From the NCBI GenBank assembly GCA_003243455.1, contig QFQS01000001.1, positions 186,001 to 250,000 of the forward strand: a stretch of DNA of 64,000 nt, read 5' to 3'. Each line of letters starts with the position of its first letter. The first letter of the stretch is position 1. Shown in pieces: positions 8,536 through 17,276 of the stretch. Origin of the DNA: Cereibacter sphaeroides (GTDB taxonomy: Bacteria > Pseudomonadota > Alphaproteobacteria > Rhodobacterales > Rhodobacteraceae). A program made the translations under genes and the position numbers. The notes beneath the pieces were generated by a model, which was not told the origin of the DNA, ran no database searches, and saw only the letters and a program-made list of their open reading frames with translations.

Positions 8536-8546
8536 ACCACGGATGT

Positions 8547-8572
8547 ACCGGCCGGGCAACTGTCCGGCCGGT
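8547..8572 (+). promoter_or_regulatory. Intercistronic stem-loop after the binding-protein gene
   Basis: ACCGGCCGG and CCGGCCGGT form a perfect nine-pair stem around an eight-base loop, 11 bases after the stop of the binding-protein gene and with no T-run after it. Such hairpins often raise the level of binding protein over the rest of a transport operon by protecting the 3' end or partly stopping transcription. Which of the two applies cannot be seen. Confidence 0.6.
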
Positions 8573-8600
8573 CACGGCAAGCGACAAAGGGCTGGTGGCT

Positions 8601-9056
8601 ATGGATTTCTACGTATGCGTCGGTGACTCCGTGCAGTTCTCGAAAACAGTCAGCGAGGCGGATGTCTATCTCTTCGCCGGCGTGACGGGTGATCTGGCGC
8701 CGGTTCACGTCAATGCGCAGTTGATGGAGAAATCCGCCTATGGCCAGCGCATCGCACATGGGGCGCTTCTGGTCGGGTTCATGTCCACCTGCTCGACGCT
8801 GATGGTCGCGCGGTCTGCCGACAGCCATAACAAGGGCGAAACGCCGGTTTCGTTGGGCTATGACCGCGTGCGCTTTCTTGCTCCGGTCTTTTTCGGCGAC
8901 ACGATGAACCTGGATTACCGGATCGCCGGGATCGACGTCGAACGACGCCGGTCGACCGCGAACATCACCGTGACAAACCAGAACGGCGTTTTGGTTGCCA
9001 GCGCCACGCACATCCTGAAATGGGTCAAGATCAAGAACGGCGCCGACAATGCTTGA
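8601..9056 (+). CDS. MaoC-like (R)-specific hydratase
   Basis: A 151-residue hotdog-fold hydratase. The hydratase-2 motif is present as FAGVTGDLAPVHVN, with the catalytic Asp and His, followed by YGQRIAHGALLVGF, the overhang segment of MaoC proteins. These enzymes add water to 2-enoyl-CoA to give (R)-3-hydroxyacyl-CoA or related substrates. ATG at 8601 is ten bases after AAAGG; a GTG two codons earlier is possible. Its end overlaps the next gene by eight bases. Its place in a sugar-type transport operon is unusual and points to a CoA-linked step in the pathway. Confidence 0.85.
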   Translation: MDFYVCVGDSVQFSKTVSEADVYLFAGVTGDLAPVHVNAQLMEKSAYGQRIAHGALLVGFMSTCSTLMVARSADSHNKGETPVSLGYDRVRFLAPVFFGDTMNLDYRIAGIDVERRRSTANITVTNQNGVLVASATHILKWVKIKNGADNA

Positions 9057-10656
9057 GGCCGACTTCATCATCATCGGCGGCGGATCGGCAGGCTGTGCCT
9101 TGGCAAGCCGTCTGACCGAGGATGCGGATTGCACGGTGATCCTGCTGGAGGCGGGGGATCGTGACCGCAGCATCTACATCCACCTGCCGGTGACCTATTA
9201 CAAGACGACCGGACCGCAGTTCACCTGGGGCTACAAGACGGCCCCGCAAGTGCATCAGAACGGGCTGGAGGTGCCTCTGGCGCAGGCTCGCGTGCTGGGC
9301 GGCGGCAGTTCTATCAATGCCCAGATATACATGCGGGGCACGCCACGCGACTATGACGGCTGGCGCGACGATTATGGTTGCGCTGGCTGGGGTTATGAGG
9401 ACGTCCTGCCTTTCTTCATCAAGTCCGAGGACAACCTCAGTCTCACAACTCAGGCACATGGTCAGGGCGGACCGCTGAAAGTCTCGCCTCAGGCGCACAC
9501 AGACCCGCTGACCCTTGCCTGGATCGAGGCCTGCAAGCAGGTCGGGATGAATGCGAACGCGGATTTCAACTCGGGCGACCCCGCCGGTTGCGGTCTATAC
9601 CAGGTAACGAACCGGGCGGGCCGACGGTCCAGCGCCGCGGTCGCCTATCTGCGCCCCAATATGAGCCGTCCGAACCTGAAGGTGCTGACAAAGCATCGCG
9701 CCCTGCGGCTGGATTTCGATGGCAGGCGGGCGGTCGGCGTCACGGTCGAGGCAGGAGGCCAGCCGCAGATATTCCGCGCCCGGCGCGAGGTGGTGCTCAG
9801 TTCCGGCGCGATCGGAACGCCGCATCTGCTGATGCGCTCGGGCATAGGATCTGCCGCCGACCTGCGCCGTCACGGGGTCGGGGTCGTGAATGACCTTCCG
9901 GGTGTGGGCCGGAACCTTCAGGACCACCTCGATGTCTTCATGATCTCGGCGGTGCGCGGCAATCTTGGTTACGACCGCTACAAGAAGCTGCCATGGCAAA
10001 TTGCGGCCGCACTGCAATTCGCCTTTACCGGCAAAGGGCCGATCACTTCGAATGTGGTCGAAGGCGGCGCATTCTGGTGGGTTGATCGCAACGATCCCGA
10101 TCCGGATGTGCAGTTCCACTTTCTTGCCGGATCAGGTGTTGAGGCAGGCATCAGTTCCATCGCCGACGGCGGTTCAGGCTGCACGCTGAACGCCTATCTG
10201 GTGCGTCCCCTGTCCAGGGGAACCGTATCGCTTCGCGATGCCCGTCCCGACAGCCCGCCTGTCATTGATCCGAACTACCTGTCGCACCCGGACGATCTTC
10301 GCAAAACGGTCGATGCCGTGCGCCTCAGCCGGCAGATCATGCAGCAGCCGGCGCTTGCCCCCTATATCGACCACGAACATTTCCCCGGCAGCGGCTGCGC
10401 AACCGATGCCCAGCTTGAGGATTTCGTCCGGCGCGAGGCGCGGACCGGCTATCACCCGGTCGGAACCTGCCGCATGGGTCATGGCCCGGACGCCGTGGTC
10501 GATACCGAGCTGCGGGTCAAGGGTATCGACGGGCTGCGGATCGTCGATAACTCGATCATGCCGCGCCTCGTCTCGGCCAACACCAATGCCACCGCGATCA
10601 TGATCGGCGAAAAGGCCGCACAGATGATCGGCGGCAACCGCAAGAGAGCCAGCTGA
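9049..10656 (+). CDS. GMC-family FAD-dependent alcohol dehydrogenase 1
   Basis: A 535-residue glucose-methanol-choline oxidoreductase, choline-dehydrogenase-like. FAD binding is shown by FIIIGGGSAGCALASRLTED at the N-terminus and LLEAGD after it; GMC signature 1 is ARVLGGGSSINAQIYMRG and signature 2 is SSGAIGTPHLLMRSGIG. The C-terminal catalytic pair is His in TGYHPVGTCRMG and Asn in SANTNATAIMIGEKAA. No signal peptide is present, so it acts in the cytoplasm or at the inner membrane face, oxidising an alcohol to an aldehyde or ketone. It is one of three divergent paralogues in this locus. Confidence 0.92.
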   Translation: MLEADFIIIGGGSAGCALASRLTEDADCTVILLEAGDRDRSIYIHLPVTYYKTTGPQFTWGYKTAPQVHQNGLEVPLAQARVLGGGSSINAQIYMRGTPRDYDGWRDDYGCAGWGYEDVLPFFIKSEDNLSLTTQAHGQGGPLKVSPQAHTDPLTLAWIEACKQVGMNANADFNSGDPAGCGLYQVTNRAGRRSSAAVAYLRPNMSRPNLKVLTKHRALRLDFDGRRAVGVTVEAGGQPQIFRARREVVLSSGAIGTPHLLMRSGIGSAADLRRHGVGVVNDLPGVGRNLQDHLDVFMISAVRGNLGYDRYKKLPWQIAAALQFAFTGKGPITSNVVEGGAFWWVDRNDPDPDVQFHFLAGSGVEAGISSIADGGSGCTLNAYLVRPLSRGTVSLRDARPDSPPVIDPNYLSHPDDLRKTVDAVRLSRQIMQQPALAPYIDHEHFPGSGCATDAQLEDFVRREARTGYHPVGTCRMGHGPDAVVDTELRVKGIDGLRIVDNSIMPRLVSANTNATAIMIGEKAAQMIGGNRKRAS

Positions 10657-10745
10657 TGTGCCGCTCTTTTGTCGAGGCGCGTGATCGCGCCGCCCAGCAG
10701 ACCAGGAACACAGGCGCGCCAGCAGGTGTGCAAGGGAGTAATGCC

Positions 10746-11564
10746 ATGGAACAGTCAACCACGTTCCAAAGCGGCGCGGCGGTCGGGAACGGTCAGTCGC
10801 TGGGGGTGGCGCTTGTCACCGGTGGCAGGCGCGGAATTGGTCGGGCGATTTGCGGCCAGCTTGCCGGCAAGGGTTTCGACGTCGCCTTCATCGACCACAT
10901 CGACGATGAGGGCATCCAGGAGACGACCAGACTTATCGAGTCATTCGGCCGCAAGTCCTTGTTTTTCCGCAGCGATCTCGCGCTCTTGGACCAACACGAA
11001 AAACTGGTCAGCGATACGATCCAGGCCTTGGGACAAATCACCTGCCTTGTGAATAATGCCGGGGTTCAGGTCTCGGTCCGCGGTGATCTGCTGTTCACCG
11101 ATGCGGCAGAGTTCGACCGCCTCATGTCGATCAACCTGCGCGGAACCTTCTTCCTAACCCAGGCCGTCGCGAAGGCGATGATCGCCGACCGCGACCCCGC
11201 CGCGAACCGTTCGATCATCACGGTCACATCTGCCAACGCCCATCTCGTCTCACCCGAAAAAGGCGCCTATTGCGTGTCCAAGGCGGGGCTCTCGATGGCT
11301 ATGCAGAACTATGCGCTAAGGCTGGCCGGCGACGGCATTCGTGTCTTTGAAATCCGTCCCGGCCTGATTGAAACCGACATGACGGCAGACGTCCGCGAAC
11401 ATTATACGCCCGCCATCGAAAACGGGGTGATCTGCGCCATGCGCCGCTGGGGCACGCCCGACGATATCGCCAAGGCGATAGGGACGCTGGCGGCCGGCGA
11501 CCTGCCGTTCAGCACCGGTGATATCTACAACATAGGCGGAGGCATGCAGATCCCGCGGCTCTGA
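10746..11564 (+). CDS. Short-chain dehydrogenase/reductase (FabG/YkvO-like)
   Basis: NAD(P)-dependent SDR of 272 residues. VALVTGGRRGIGRAICGQLA is the glycine-rich cofactor motif, LVNNAGVQV the NNAG motif, and the catalytic set is Ser in VTSANAHLVS with Tyr and Lys in GAYCVSKAGLSMA. The acidic residue after the second strand (FIDHIDD) suggests NAD preference. ATG at 10746 follows an AGGGAGT site; the in-frame stretch upstream of it lacks SDR character. It probably oxidises a hydroxyl or reduces a keto group of a pathway intermediate. Confidence 0.88.
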   Translation: MEQSTTFQSGAAVGNGQSLGVALVTGGRRGIGRAICGQLAGKGFDVAFIDHIDDEGIQETTRLIESFGRKSLFFRSDLALLDQHEKLVSDTIQALGQITCLVNNAGVQVSVRGDLLFTDAAEFDRLMSINLRGTFFLTQAVAKAMIADRDPAANRSIITVTSANAHLVSPEKGAYCVSKAGLSMAMQNYALRLAGDGIRVFEIRPGLIETDMTADVREHYTPAIENGVICAMRRWGTPDDIAKAIGTLAAGDLPFSTGDIYNIGGGMQIPRL

Positions 11565-11587
11565 TCGCGCCGGACCGGCACCTCCAG

Positions 11588-13129
11588 ATGAGTGACACCA
11601 TGGCACAAGCCCGACTGAAAATCATCGAACCACAGCCCGATCCTTCTGATGTGGTGTTGGAGATGACAGACATCACCAAGTCATTCCCCGGCGTGAAGGC
11701 GCTGGAAGGTGTGTCGCTGGCGGTTCGCAAGGGTGAGGTTCACGGTCTTGTCGGGGAAAACGGCGCGGGCAAGTCGACGCTGATGCGCATCCTGTCCGGG
11801 GCCTTCCTGGCCAACTCGGGCCAGTTGCGCCTGGGTGGACAGGTCATCGACAGCCCGAACCCCTCGCTGATGATCGAAAAGGGGGTGGCGGTCATCTATC
11901 AGGAATTCGCCCAGGCACCGCATCTGTCGGTGGCCGAGAACATTTTCCTGAACCGGATGCCGCGTGCCGCTTTTGGCCGGATCAACTGGGATGAAGCGTA
12001 TCGTCAGGCGAAGGCAGCCTTGCAGCATCTGGGTTTCGACATCGACCCCCGCGCCATCGTCAGCGAATTGAGCGTCGCGCAGCGGCAGATCGTCGAGATC
12101 GCCCGTGCCATCTCCCGCAATGCGCGCCTGATCGTGCTGGATGAACCCTCGGCCGTGCTGGGGGATGCCGAACTGGAAAAGCTTTTCCGAACGATCCGCA
12201 CTCTGCAGGCCGAAGGTGTGGCTTTCATCTACATCTCTCACCGGCTGAAGGAAGTCTTTGAACTATGCCAGACCGTGACGGTGCTGCGTGACGGACGCTG
12301 TGTGGCGGTCAGGCCGACCCCGGAATGGGACACGCAAAGCCTGATCCAGTCGATGGTGGGCCGGGCGGTTGCGGATTATTTTCCGGCGCGGAATGCCAAT
12401 CCCGGCGATGTCGTCCTGAAGGTTGAAAACCTGACGCGCGGCAGATCGGTGCGTGGCGCGACCCTTACCCTTCGCAAGGGTGAGATCCTTGGCATCTGCG
12501 GATTGGCCGGGGCCGGTCGTACCGAGCTTCTGCGCGCAATCTACGGTGCCGACACGATCGACTCCGGTTCGGTCAAGGTGCACGGTCGTCCGCAAGCGGT
12601 CAATTCCCCCCGACGGGGTATCGCGCTTGGGATGGGCTTCGTGCCAGAGGATCGCAAGACCGAAGGGCTGTTCCTGTCTCAATCCGTGCGGTTCAACATC
12701 ACGCTGTCGCGGCTTTCGAATTTCCAGCGCTCGGGCAAGCTGGACCTGCGCGCCGAGAAAGAGGCGGTCTCCGCGCTGACACGGCAACTGACGGTCAAGA
12801 CACCCTCGATTGAATCCGAGATACGGACGCTGTCCGGCGGCAACCAGCAGAAATGCGCCATCGCAAAGCAGTTGAACGCAAAATGCGACATCCTGCTGAT
12901 CGACGAACCCACCCGCGGCGTCGACGTGGGGGCCCGGCGGGAAATCTACGAGCTGCTGGTGCGTCTGGTCGAGGAAGAAGGGCTGGCAATCCTCATGGTC
13001 TCCTCCGAGCTGCCCGAGATCATCGGCATGTGCGACCGCATCCTTGTGATGCGCGAAGGCGAGATCACCGCCGAGCTTCCGCGCGGGGCGACCGAAGAGG
13101 ACATCATGAAATACGCGACCTTCCACTGA
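11588..13129 (+). CDS. CUT2-family sugar ABC transporter ATPase (RbsA/MglA-like)
   Basis: A 513-residue tandem ATPase, two nucleotide-binding domains in one chain as in RbsA and MglA. Domain 1 has GLVGENGAGKSTLMRILSGA (Walker A), a signature loop changed to LSVAQRQIVEIARAI, and LIVLDEPSAVL (Walker B). Domain 2 has a degenerate Walker A (ICGLAGAGRTELLRAIYGAD), an intact LSGGNQQKCAIAKQL and LLIDEPTRGVDVGARREI. This asymmetry is usual for the family. It is separated from the permease and binding-protein genes by three enzyme genes, which is uncommon, but all share one strand and short gaps. Confidence 0.93.
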   Translation: MSDTMAQARLKIIEPQPDPSDVVLEMTDITKSFPGVKALEGVSLAVRKGEVHGLVGENGAGKSTLMRILSGAFLANSGQLRLGGQVIDSPNPSLMIEKGVAVIYQEFAQAPHLSVAENIFLNRMPRAAFGRINWDEAYRQAKAALQHLGFDIDPRAIVSELSVAQRQIVEIARAISRNARLIVLDEPSAVLGDAELEKLFRTIRTLQAEGVAFIYISHRLKEVFELCQTVTVLRDGRCVAVRPTPEWDTQSLIQSMVGRAVADYFPARNANPGDVVLKVENLTRGRSVRGATLTLRKGEILGICGLAGAGRTELLRAIYGADTIDSGSVKVHGRPQAVNSPRRGIALGMGFVPEDRKTEGLFLSQSVRFNITLSRLSNFQRSGKLDLRAEKEAVSALTRQLTVKTPSIESEIRTLSGGNQQKCAIAKQLNAKCDILLIDEPTRGVDVGARREIYELLVRLVEEEGLAILMVSSELPEIIGMCDRILVMREGEITAELPRGATEEDIMKYATFH

Positions 13130-13157
13130 ATGCGCGAATAGACAAAGGACCAAGCCC

Positions 13158-14108
13158 ATGACCTATGTTCCGAAAGGCGTCATTCCCGCCTGCCTGATGC
13201 CCTTCAACGCCGACATGTCGATCAACGAGGCGGCTTATCGCGACCACCTGCGCGATATCGCCTCGGTCGAAGGCATCACCGGCATCACGATCAACGGCCA
13301 TGCCGCCGAGGTTCACGCGCTGACCATTGAAGAACAGAAGCGCGCAGTTGTGATGACCAAGCAGGTTCTGGGCAACACCATCGCCACGATTGCCGGCATC
13401 TGCACCGAGTCGAGCCTGGAGGCGGGCCGGATGGCCGCCTATGCGCAGCAGGAAGGCGCGGATGCGCTGCTGGTCTTTCCGCCGAACTTCATGGTTCTGG
13501 GCGGGCATCTGCGCCCCGAGATGATCTGCGAACACCTGCGCCACATCACCGAAGCTTCTGACCTGCCGGTCATCCTGTTCCAGTTCCCGCTGGTGTCTGG
13601 CCTGTCCTACCCGCTGCCGACGCTGCTGGAGCTTTGCAGGCGCTTCCCCACCATCCGTGCGATCAAGGACCAGATCGGCGACGGCAATCAGCATGAGCGT
13701 CACATCCGCGAACTGCATGCCCTGGACAACCCGGTCGCGGTGTTGACGACGCACAGCGCGTGGCTGCTGGGTTCGCTTGCCCTTGGATGCGACGGCGTTC
13801 TGTCCGGTGCCGGATCGGTTATCGCCGATCTTCAGGTTGCGCTGTTTCGCGCCATTCAGGCGAGCGATCTGAAGGCGGCGCGGCAGGTGAACGACCGCAT
13901 CTATCCGACCGTAAGGGCGTTCTACGACACGCCGCTGCTGGACATGCACAACCGCATGAAAGAGGCGCTGGTCATCCTTGGCCGCATGAAAGAGGCGCAT
14001 GTGCGCCCGCCGCTGATGAAGCCCACAGCGGAAGAGATTGCCAAGATCGGCCGGATGCTGGACCTGGCCGGTCTGACGCCCGAAACCGTCTATCGCAACG
14101 CCGCCTGA
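13158..14108 (+). CDS. Dihydrodipicolinate synthase/N-acetylneuraminate lyase-family aldolase, atypical
   Basis: A 316-residue class I aldolase-like protein. The Schiff-base lysine is in IRAIKDQIGD. Two usual active-site motifs are altered: GTTGE is replaced by NGHAAEVHALT, losing both Thr, and the YNxP motif reads LFQFPLVSG, with Phe in place of the catalytic Tyr. These Thr and Tyr residues form the proton relay in dihydrodipicolinate synthase, so it is unlikely to be DapA. Related subgroups include keto-deoxy-sugar-acid dehydratases and other keto-acid lyases. Its position between the ATPase and a GMC oxidoreductase suggests cleavage or dehydration of a keto acid in the pathway. Confidence 0.85.
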   Translation: MTYVPKGVIPACLMPFNADMSINEAAYRDHLRDIASVEGITGITINGHAAEVHALTIEEQKRAVVMTKQVLGNTIATIAGICTESSLEAGRMAAYAQQEGADALLVFPPNFMVLGGHLRPEMICEHLRHITEASDLPVILFQFPLVSGLSYPLPTLLELCRRFPTIRAIKDQIGDGNQHERHIRELHALDNPVAVLTTHSAWLLGSLALGCDGVLSGAGSVIADLQVALFRAIQASDLKAARQVNDRIYPTVRAFYDTPLLDMHNRMKEALVILGRMKEAHVRPPLMKPTAEEIAKIGRMLDLAGLTPETVYRNAA

Positions 14109-14132
14109 CACAGGAATCTCCGGGACGCGCGA

Positions 14133-15752
14133 ATGGCCAGGGAATGGGATTATATCGTCATCGGTGCAGGTTCGGCTGGTTGCGTGCTGGCCAACCGCCT
14201 GACCGAGGACGGCACCTCGCGCGTCCTGCTGCTCGAGGCGGGCAGTCGCGACTGGAACCCTATGATCCATATGCCGGGCGGTCTTGGGCGGCTGTTCGGG
14301 CCGGCCGTCAACTGGCGTTTCCACACCACCCCGCAGGAAAATCTCGACAACAGGGCGGTCTGGTATCCGCAGGGCAAGACCCTGGGCGGATCAAGCTCGA
14401 TCAATGCGATGATCTATATCCGCTGCCAGCGCGAGGATTACGACAACTGGGCCAACCTTGGGAACGAAGGCTGGTCCTACGACGAAGTGCTGCCCTATTT
14501 CCGAAGGTCAGAGGACAACGACCGGCTTGCCGACCGCTTTCACGGGACCGGCGGCCCCCTGTGGGTTTCTGACCAGATCGCACCGCATCCCATTTCCCGT
14601 GCCTACGTCAAGGCGGCGCAGCAATACGGGCTGCCGTACAACGCCGACTTCAACGGCGAAACCATGCATGGAACAGGCTTTTACCAGGTGACCTGCCGCA
14701 GTGGCCGGCGCAGGTCGGCGGCGGTGTCCTATCTTCGGCCCGCGCGCGGACGCCGCAATCTGGCGGTGCGCACCCATGTCCGCGTCACCCGGATCGTCAT
14801 CGAGGATGGCCGCGCGACGGGGGTCGAAATTGCCACGCCCGGGGGATCAGTGGTCATCAAGGCGCGGCGCGAGGTGATCCTTTCGGCGGGCGCGATCAAT
14901 TCTCCACGGCTGCTCATGCTGTCCGGCATCGGCGCGGCACAGGATTTGAAGGCGCTGGGTATCGCACCGGTCCACGACCTTCCCGGCGTCGGCAGCAACC
15001 TGCAGGACCACATCTGCACCAACGTCCACACCCAGACGAAAGACCGGATCAGCTATGACGGCCACGACCGCTTTCCGAAAGCGCTGCTGCATGGCCTTCA
15101 ATGGCTGCTGTACCGCACCGGTCCGGTCGCCTCGGTCATTGTCGAGGGGGGCTGTTTCATCACGACACCCGGAGAGACGCGACCAAACCTGCAAATCCAC
15201 ATCGCCCCTGCAACGGTGGTTCGGGGCGGGCAGACTCGGATCGAGGGGCACGGCTTTACCGTCAACTCGACCTTCCTGCGCCCGCGCAGCCGTGGCAGCG
15301 TCAAGCTGCGTTCCGCCAATCCCGCCGAAGAACCCCTGATCGACCCGAATTACCTTTCCGATCCATACGACCGGCAGATGGCTGTCGCTGCTGTTCGGAT
15401 CATCCGCGAATTGCTGTCGCAGCCCGCCATCGCCCCGCTGATCGCGCATGAGCGGCTGCCCGGAGCGAAAGCCGAAACGGACGAACAGATCATGGCTTAT
15501 GTCCGCCAGTATGCCTGCTGTGACTACCACCCGGTCGGAACCTGCAAGATGGGAACCGACGACATGGCGGTGGTCGATCCCTCGCTGCGCGTTCGCGGCC
15601 TGCAAGGGCTGCGGGTGATCGACAGTTCGGTGATGCCCGTCCTCACCAGCGGCAACACCAATGCCCCGACGATCATGATCGGCGAAAAGGGGGCGGACCT
15701 TGTACTTGGTCGCCAACCGCTGCCGGTAAATCGCCTGAGCCACGCAAGATAG
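14133..15752 (+). CDS. GMC-family FAD-dependent alcohol dehydrogenase 2
   Basis: A 539-residue GMC oxidoreductase. It has YIVIGAGSAGCVLANRLTED, GKTLGGSSSINAMIYIRC and SAGAINSPRLLMLSGIGAAQ, with the catalytic His in CDYHPVGTCKMG and Asn in SGNTNAPTIMIGEKGA. Overall closer to choline/alcohol dehydrogenases than to glucose oxidases. It differs clearly from the other two GMC proteins in the window, so this is an old paralogue rather than a fresh duplication. It lies 24 bases after the aldolase gene and 21 bases before the aldehyde dehydrogenase, a pairing that suggests alcohol to aldehyde to acid. Confidence 0.92.
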   Translation: MAREWDYIVIGAGSAGCVLANRLTEDGTSRVLLLEAGSRDWNPMIHMPGGLGRLFGPAVNWRFHTTPQENLDNRAVWYPQGKTLGGSSSINAMIYIRCQREDYDNWANLGNEGWSYDEVLPYFRRSEDNDRLADRFHGTGGPLWVSDQIAPHPISRAYVKAAQQYGLPYNADFNGETMHGTGFYQVTCRSGRRRSAAVSYLRPARGRRNLAVRTHVRVTRIVIEDGRATGVEIATPGGSVVIKARREVILSAGAINSPRLLMLSGIGAAQDLKALGIAPVHDLPGVGSNLQDHICTNVHTQTKDRISYDGHDRFPKALLHGLQWLLYRTGPVASVIVEGGCFITTPGETRPNLQIHIAPATVVRGGQTRIEGHGFTVNSTFLRPRSRGSVKLRSANPAEEPLIDPNYLSDPYDRQMAVAAVRIIRELLSQPAIAPLIAHERLPGAKAETDEQIMAYVRQYACCDYHPVGTCKMGTDDMAVVDPSLRVRGLQGLRVIDSSVMPVLTSGNTNAPTIMIGEKGADLVLGRQPLPVNRLSHAR

Positions 15753-15773
15753 ATTTCAATCGGGAGAAAACCC

Positions 15774-17276
15774 ATGAACGAGATGACCTCTTTCACCAGC
15801 CTTCCCCAGTCGCCCAGGGCACTGGGCTATTTCATAGACGGCAAGTGGCATGAGGCGGAAAGCCGTGGTTATCTGCCGCGATCCAGCCCCGGTTTCGGCG
15901 TCGACGTTACCAGCGTGACCCTGTGCACCGCCGCCGACGTGAACATGGCGGTGGAAGCGGCCCGTCGCGCCTTCGAACGGAAAAGCTGGGCCGGCATAAG
16001 CGGAGCCGACCGCGCCCGCATTCTGGTGCGCGCGGCGGAAGGAATTCGGCGGCGGGCTGATGAACTCGCCTATTGGGAAACCCTCGAAACCGGCAAGCCG
16101 ATCTCGCAATCGCGGGCCGAGATCAACGACGGGGCAGGGCACTACGAATACTGCGCTGGCCTTGCCCAGACGCTGCATGGCCAGACATTCAACACCTATG
16201 GCGACGACCTGTTCGGCCTGGTAATCCGAGAGCCGGTTGGCGTGGTGGGGCTGATCAATCCCTGGAACTTCCCCTTCATCGTCCTGTCCGAACGGCTGCC
16301 CTATATCCTTGCCTCCGGCAACTCGGTGGTGGTCAAACCGTCCGAGATGACCTCTTTCACCACGCTTGCCATGGCCGACATCCTGCAGGAAGCAGGCCTG
16401 CCCGATGGCGTCTACAACGTCGTCACCGGCACCGGACCGCAGGTGGGTCAGACACTGGCCGAACACAGCGACATCGACGTTATCTCGTTCACCGGCTCGA
16501 CCAGAACGGGCGAAGCAATCGTCCGGGCAAGCACCTCGAACTTCAAGAAGACCAGTCTGGAACTGGGCGGCAAGAACCCACAGGTGGTATTTGCCGATGC
16601 AGATCTGGAAGACGCCGCTGACGGGGTGGCTTTCGGCATATGTTTCAACGCCGGCCAATGCTGCGTCAGCGGCAGCCGCCTGATCGTCGAGGCAAAGGCG
16701 CAGGATGAATTCGTCGCACTCCTGTCCGAAAAACTGAAGCGCGTGCGCATCGGCGACTGCTTTGACGAAACCAGCCAGATGGGTGCCATCGTCTCGGAAC
16801 AGCACTGCCAGAAGATCGAGAGCTACGTGGCGCTTGGCGTCGCGGAGGGTGGCAAGGTGGCTGTCGGCGGAGAACGCGTCCCGGTGACGGCAGGCGGCCG
16901 TTTCTACGCGCCGACCCTGTTGACTGGGGTCAACAACGAAATGCGGGCCGTGCGCGAGGAAATCTTCGGCCCGGTGCTGAGCGTGATGGCGTTCAAGACC
17001 GAGGATGAAGCGATCACGATCGCCAATGACTCGCCCTATGGTCTGGCAGCCAGCGTCTGGACCAAGGACATCGACAAGGCGCTTGGCATGATCCGCCGCG
17101 TCCATGGCGGGCGGACCTGGATCAACACGACGATCGCCGGAGGCCCCGGCCAGCCCCTGGGCGGCTATCGCCAGTCCGGTGTCGGCAGGGAGGCTGGCCT
17201 AACCGGCGTGGAAGAGTATACCGAGGTCAAATCGGTTCACATCGGACTTGGAAAGCGCAAGCACTGGACAGAGTAA
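15774..17276 (+). CDS. NAD(P)-dependent aldehyde dehydrogenase
   Basis: A 500-residue aldehyde dehydrogenase, similar in length to betaine-aldehyde and related dehydrogenases. Landmarks are INPWNFPFIVLSERLPYILA, VVVKPSEMT, SFTGSTRTGEAIV, LELGGKNPQVVFADA (catalytic Glu), FNAGQCCVSGSRLIV (catalytic Cys) and EIFGPVLSVMAF. It oxidises an aldehyde to the carboxylic acid, most simply the product of one of the GMC enzymes. Its TAA stop shares one base with the ATG of the glycerate kinase gene, so the two are coupled. Confidence 0.92.
   Translation: MNEMTSFTSLPQSPRALGYFIDGKWHEAESRGYLPRSSPGFGVDVTSVTLCTAADVNMAVEAARRAFERKSWAGISGADRARILVRAAEGIRRRADELAYWETLETGKPISQSRAEINDGAGHYEYCAGLAQTLHGQTFNTYGDDLFGLVIREPVGVVGLINPWNFPFIVLSERLPYILASGNSVVVKPSEMTSFTTLAMADILQEAGLPDGVYNVVTGTGPQVGQTLAEHSDIDVISFTGSTRTGEAIVRASTSNFKKTSLELGGKNPQVVFADADLEDAADGVAFGICFNAGQCCVSGSRLIVEAKAQDEFVALLSEKLKRVRIGDCFDETSQMGAIVSEQHCQKIESYVALGVAEGGKVAVGGERVPVTAGGRFYAPTLLTGVNNEMRAVREEIFGPVLSVMAFKTEDEAITIANDSPYGLAASVWTKDIDKALGMIRRVHGGRTWINTTIAGGPGQPLGGYRQSGVGREAGLTGVEEYTEVKSVHIGLGKRKHWTE

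Noticed and set aside
13158..14108. Call as dapA (lysine synthesis)
   Set aside because: The Thr-Thr and Tyr active-site residues needed by dihydrodipicolinate synthase are absent and the gene lies in a catabolic operon.
15756..17105. Minus-strand open frame of about 450 codons opposite the aldehyde dehydrogenase
   Set aside because: Antisense shadow; the dehydrogenase has all catalytic motifs on the plus strand.
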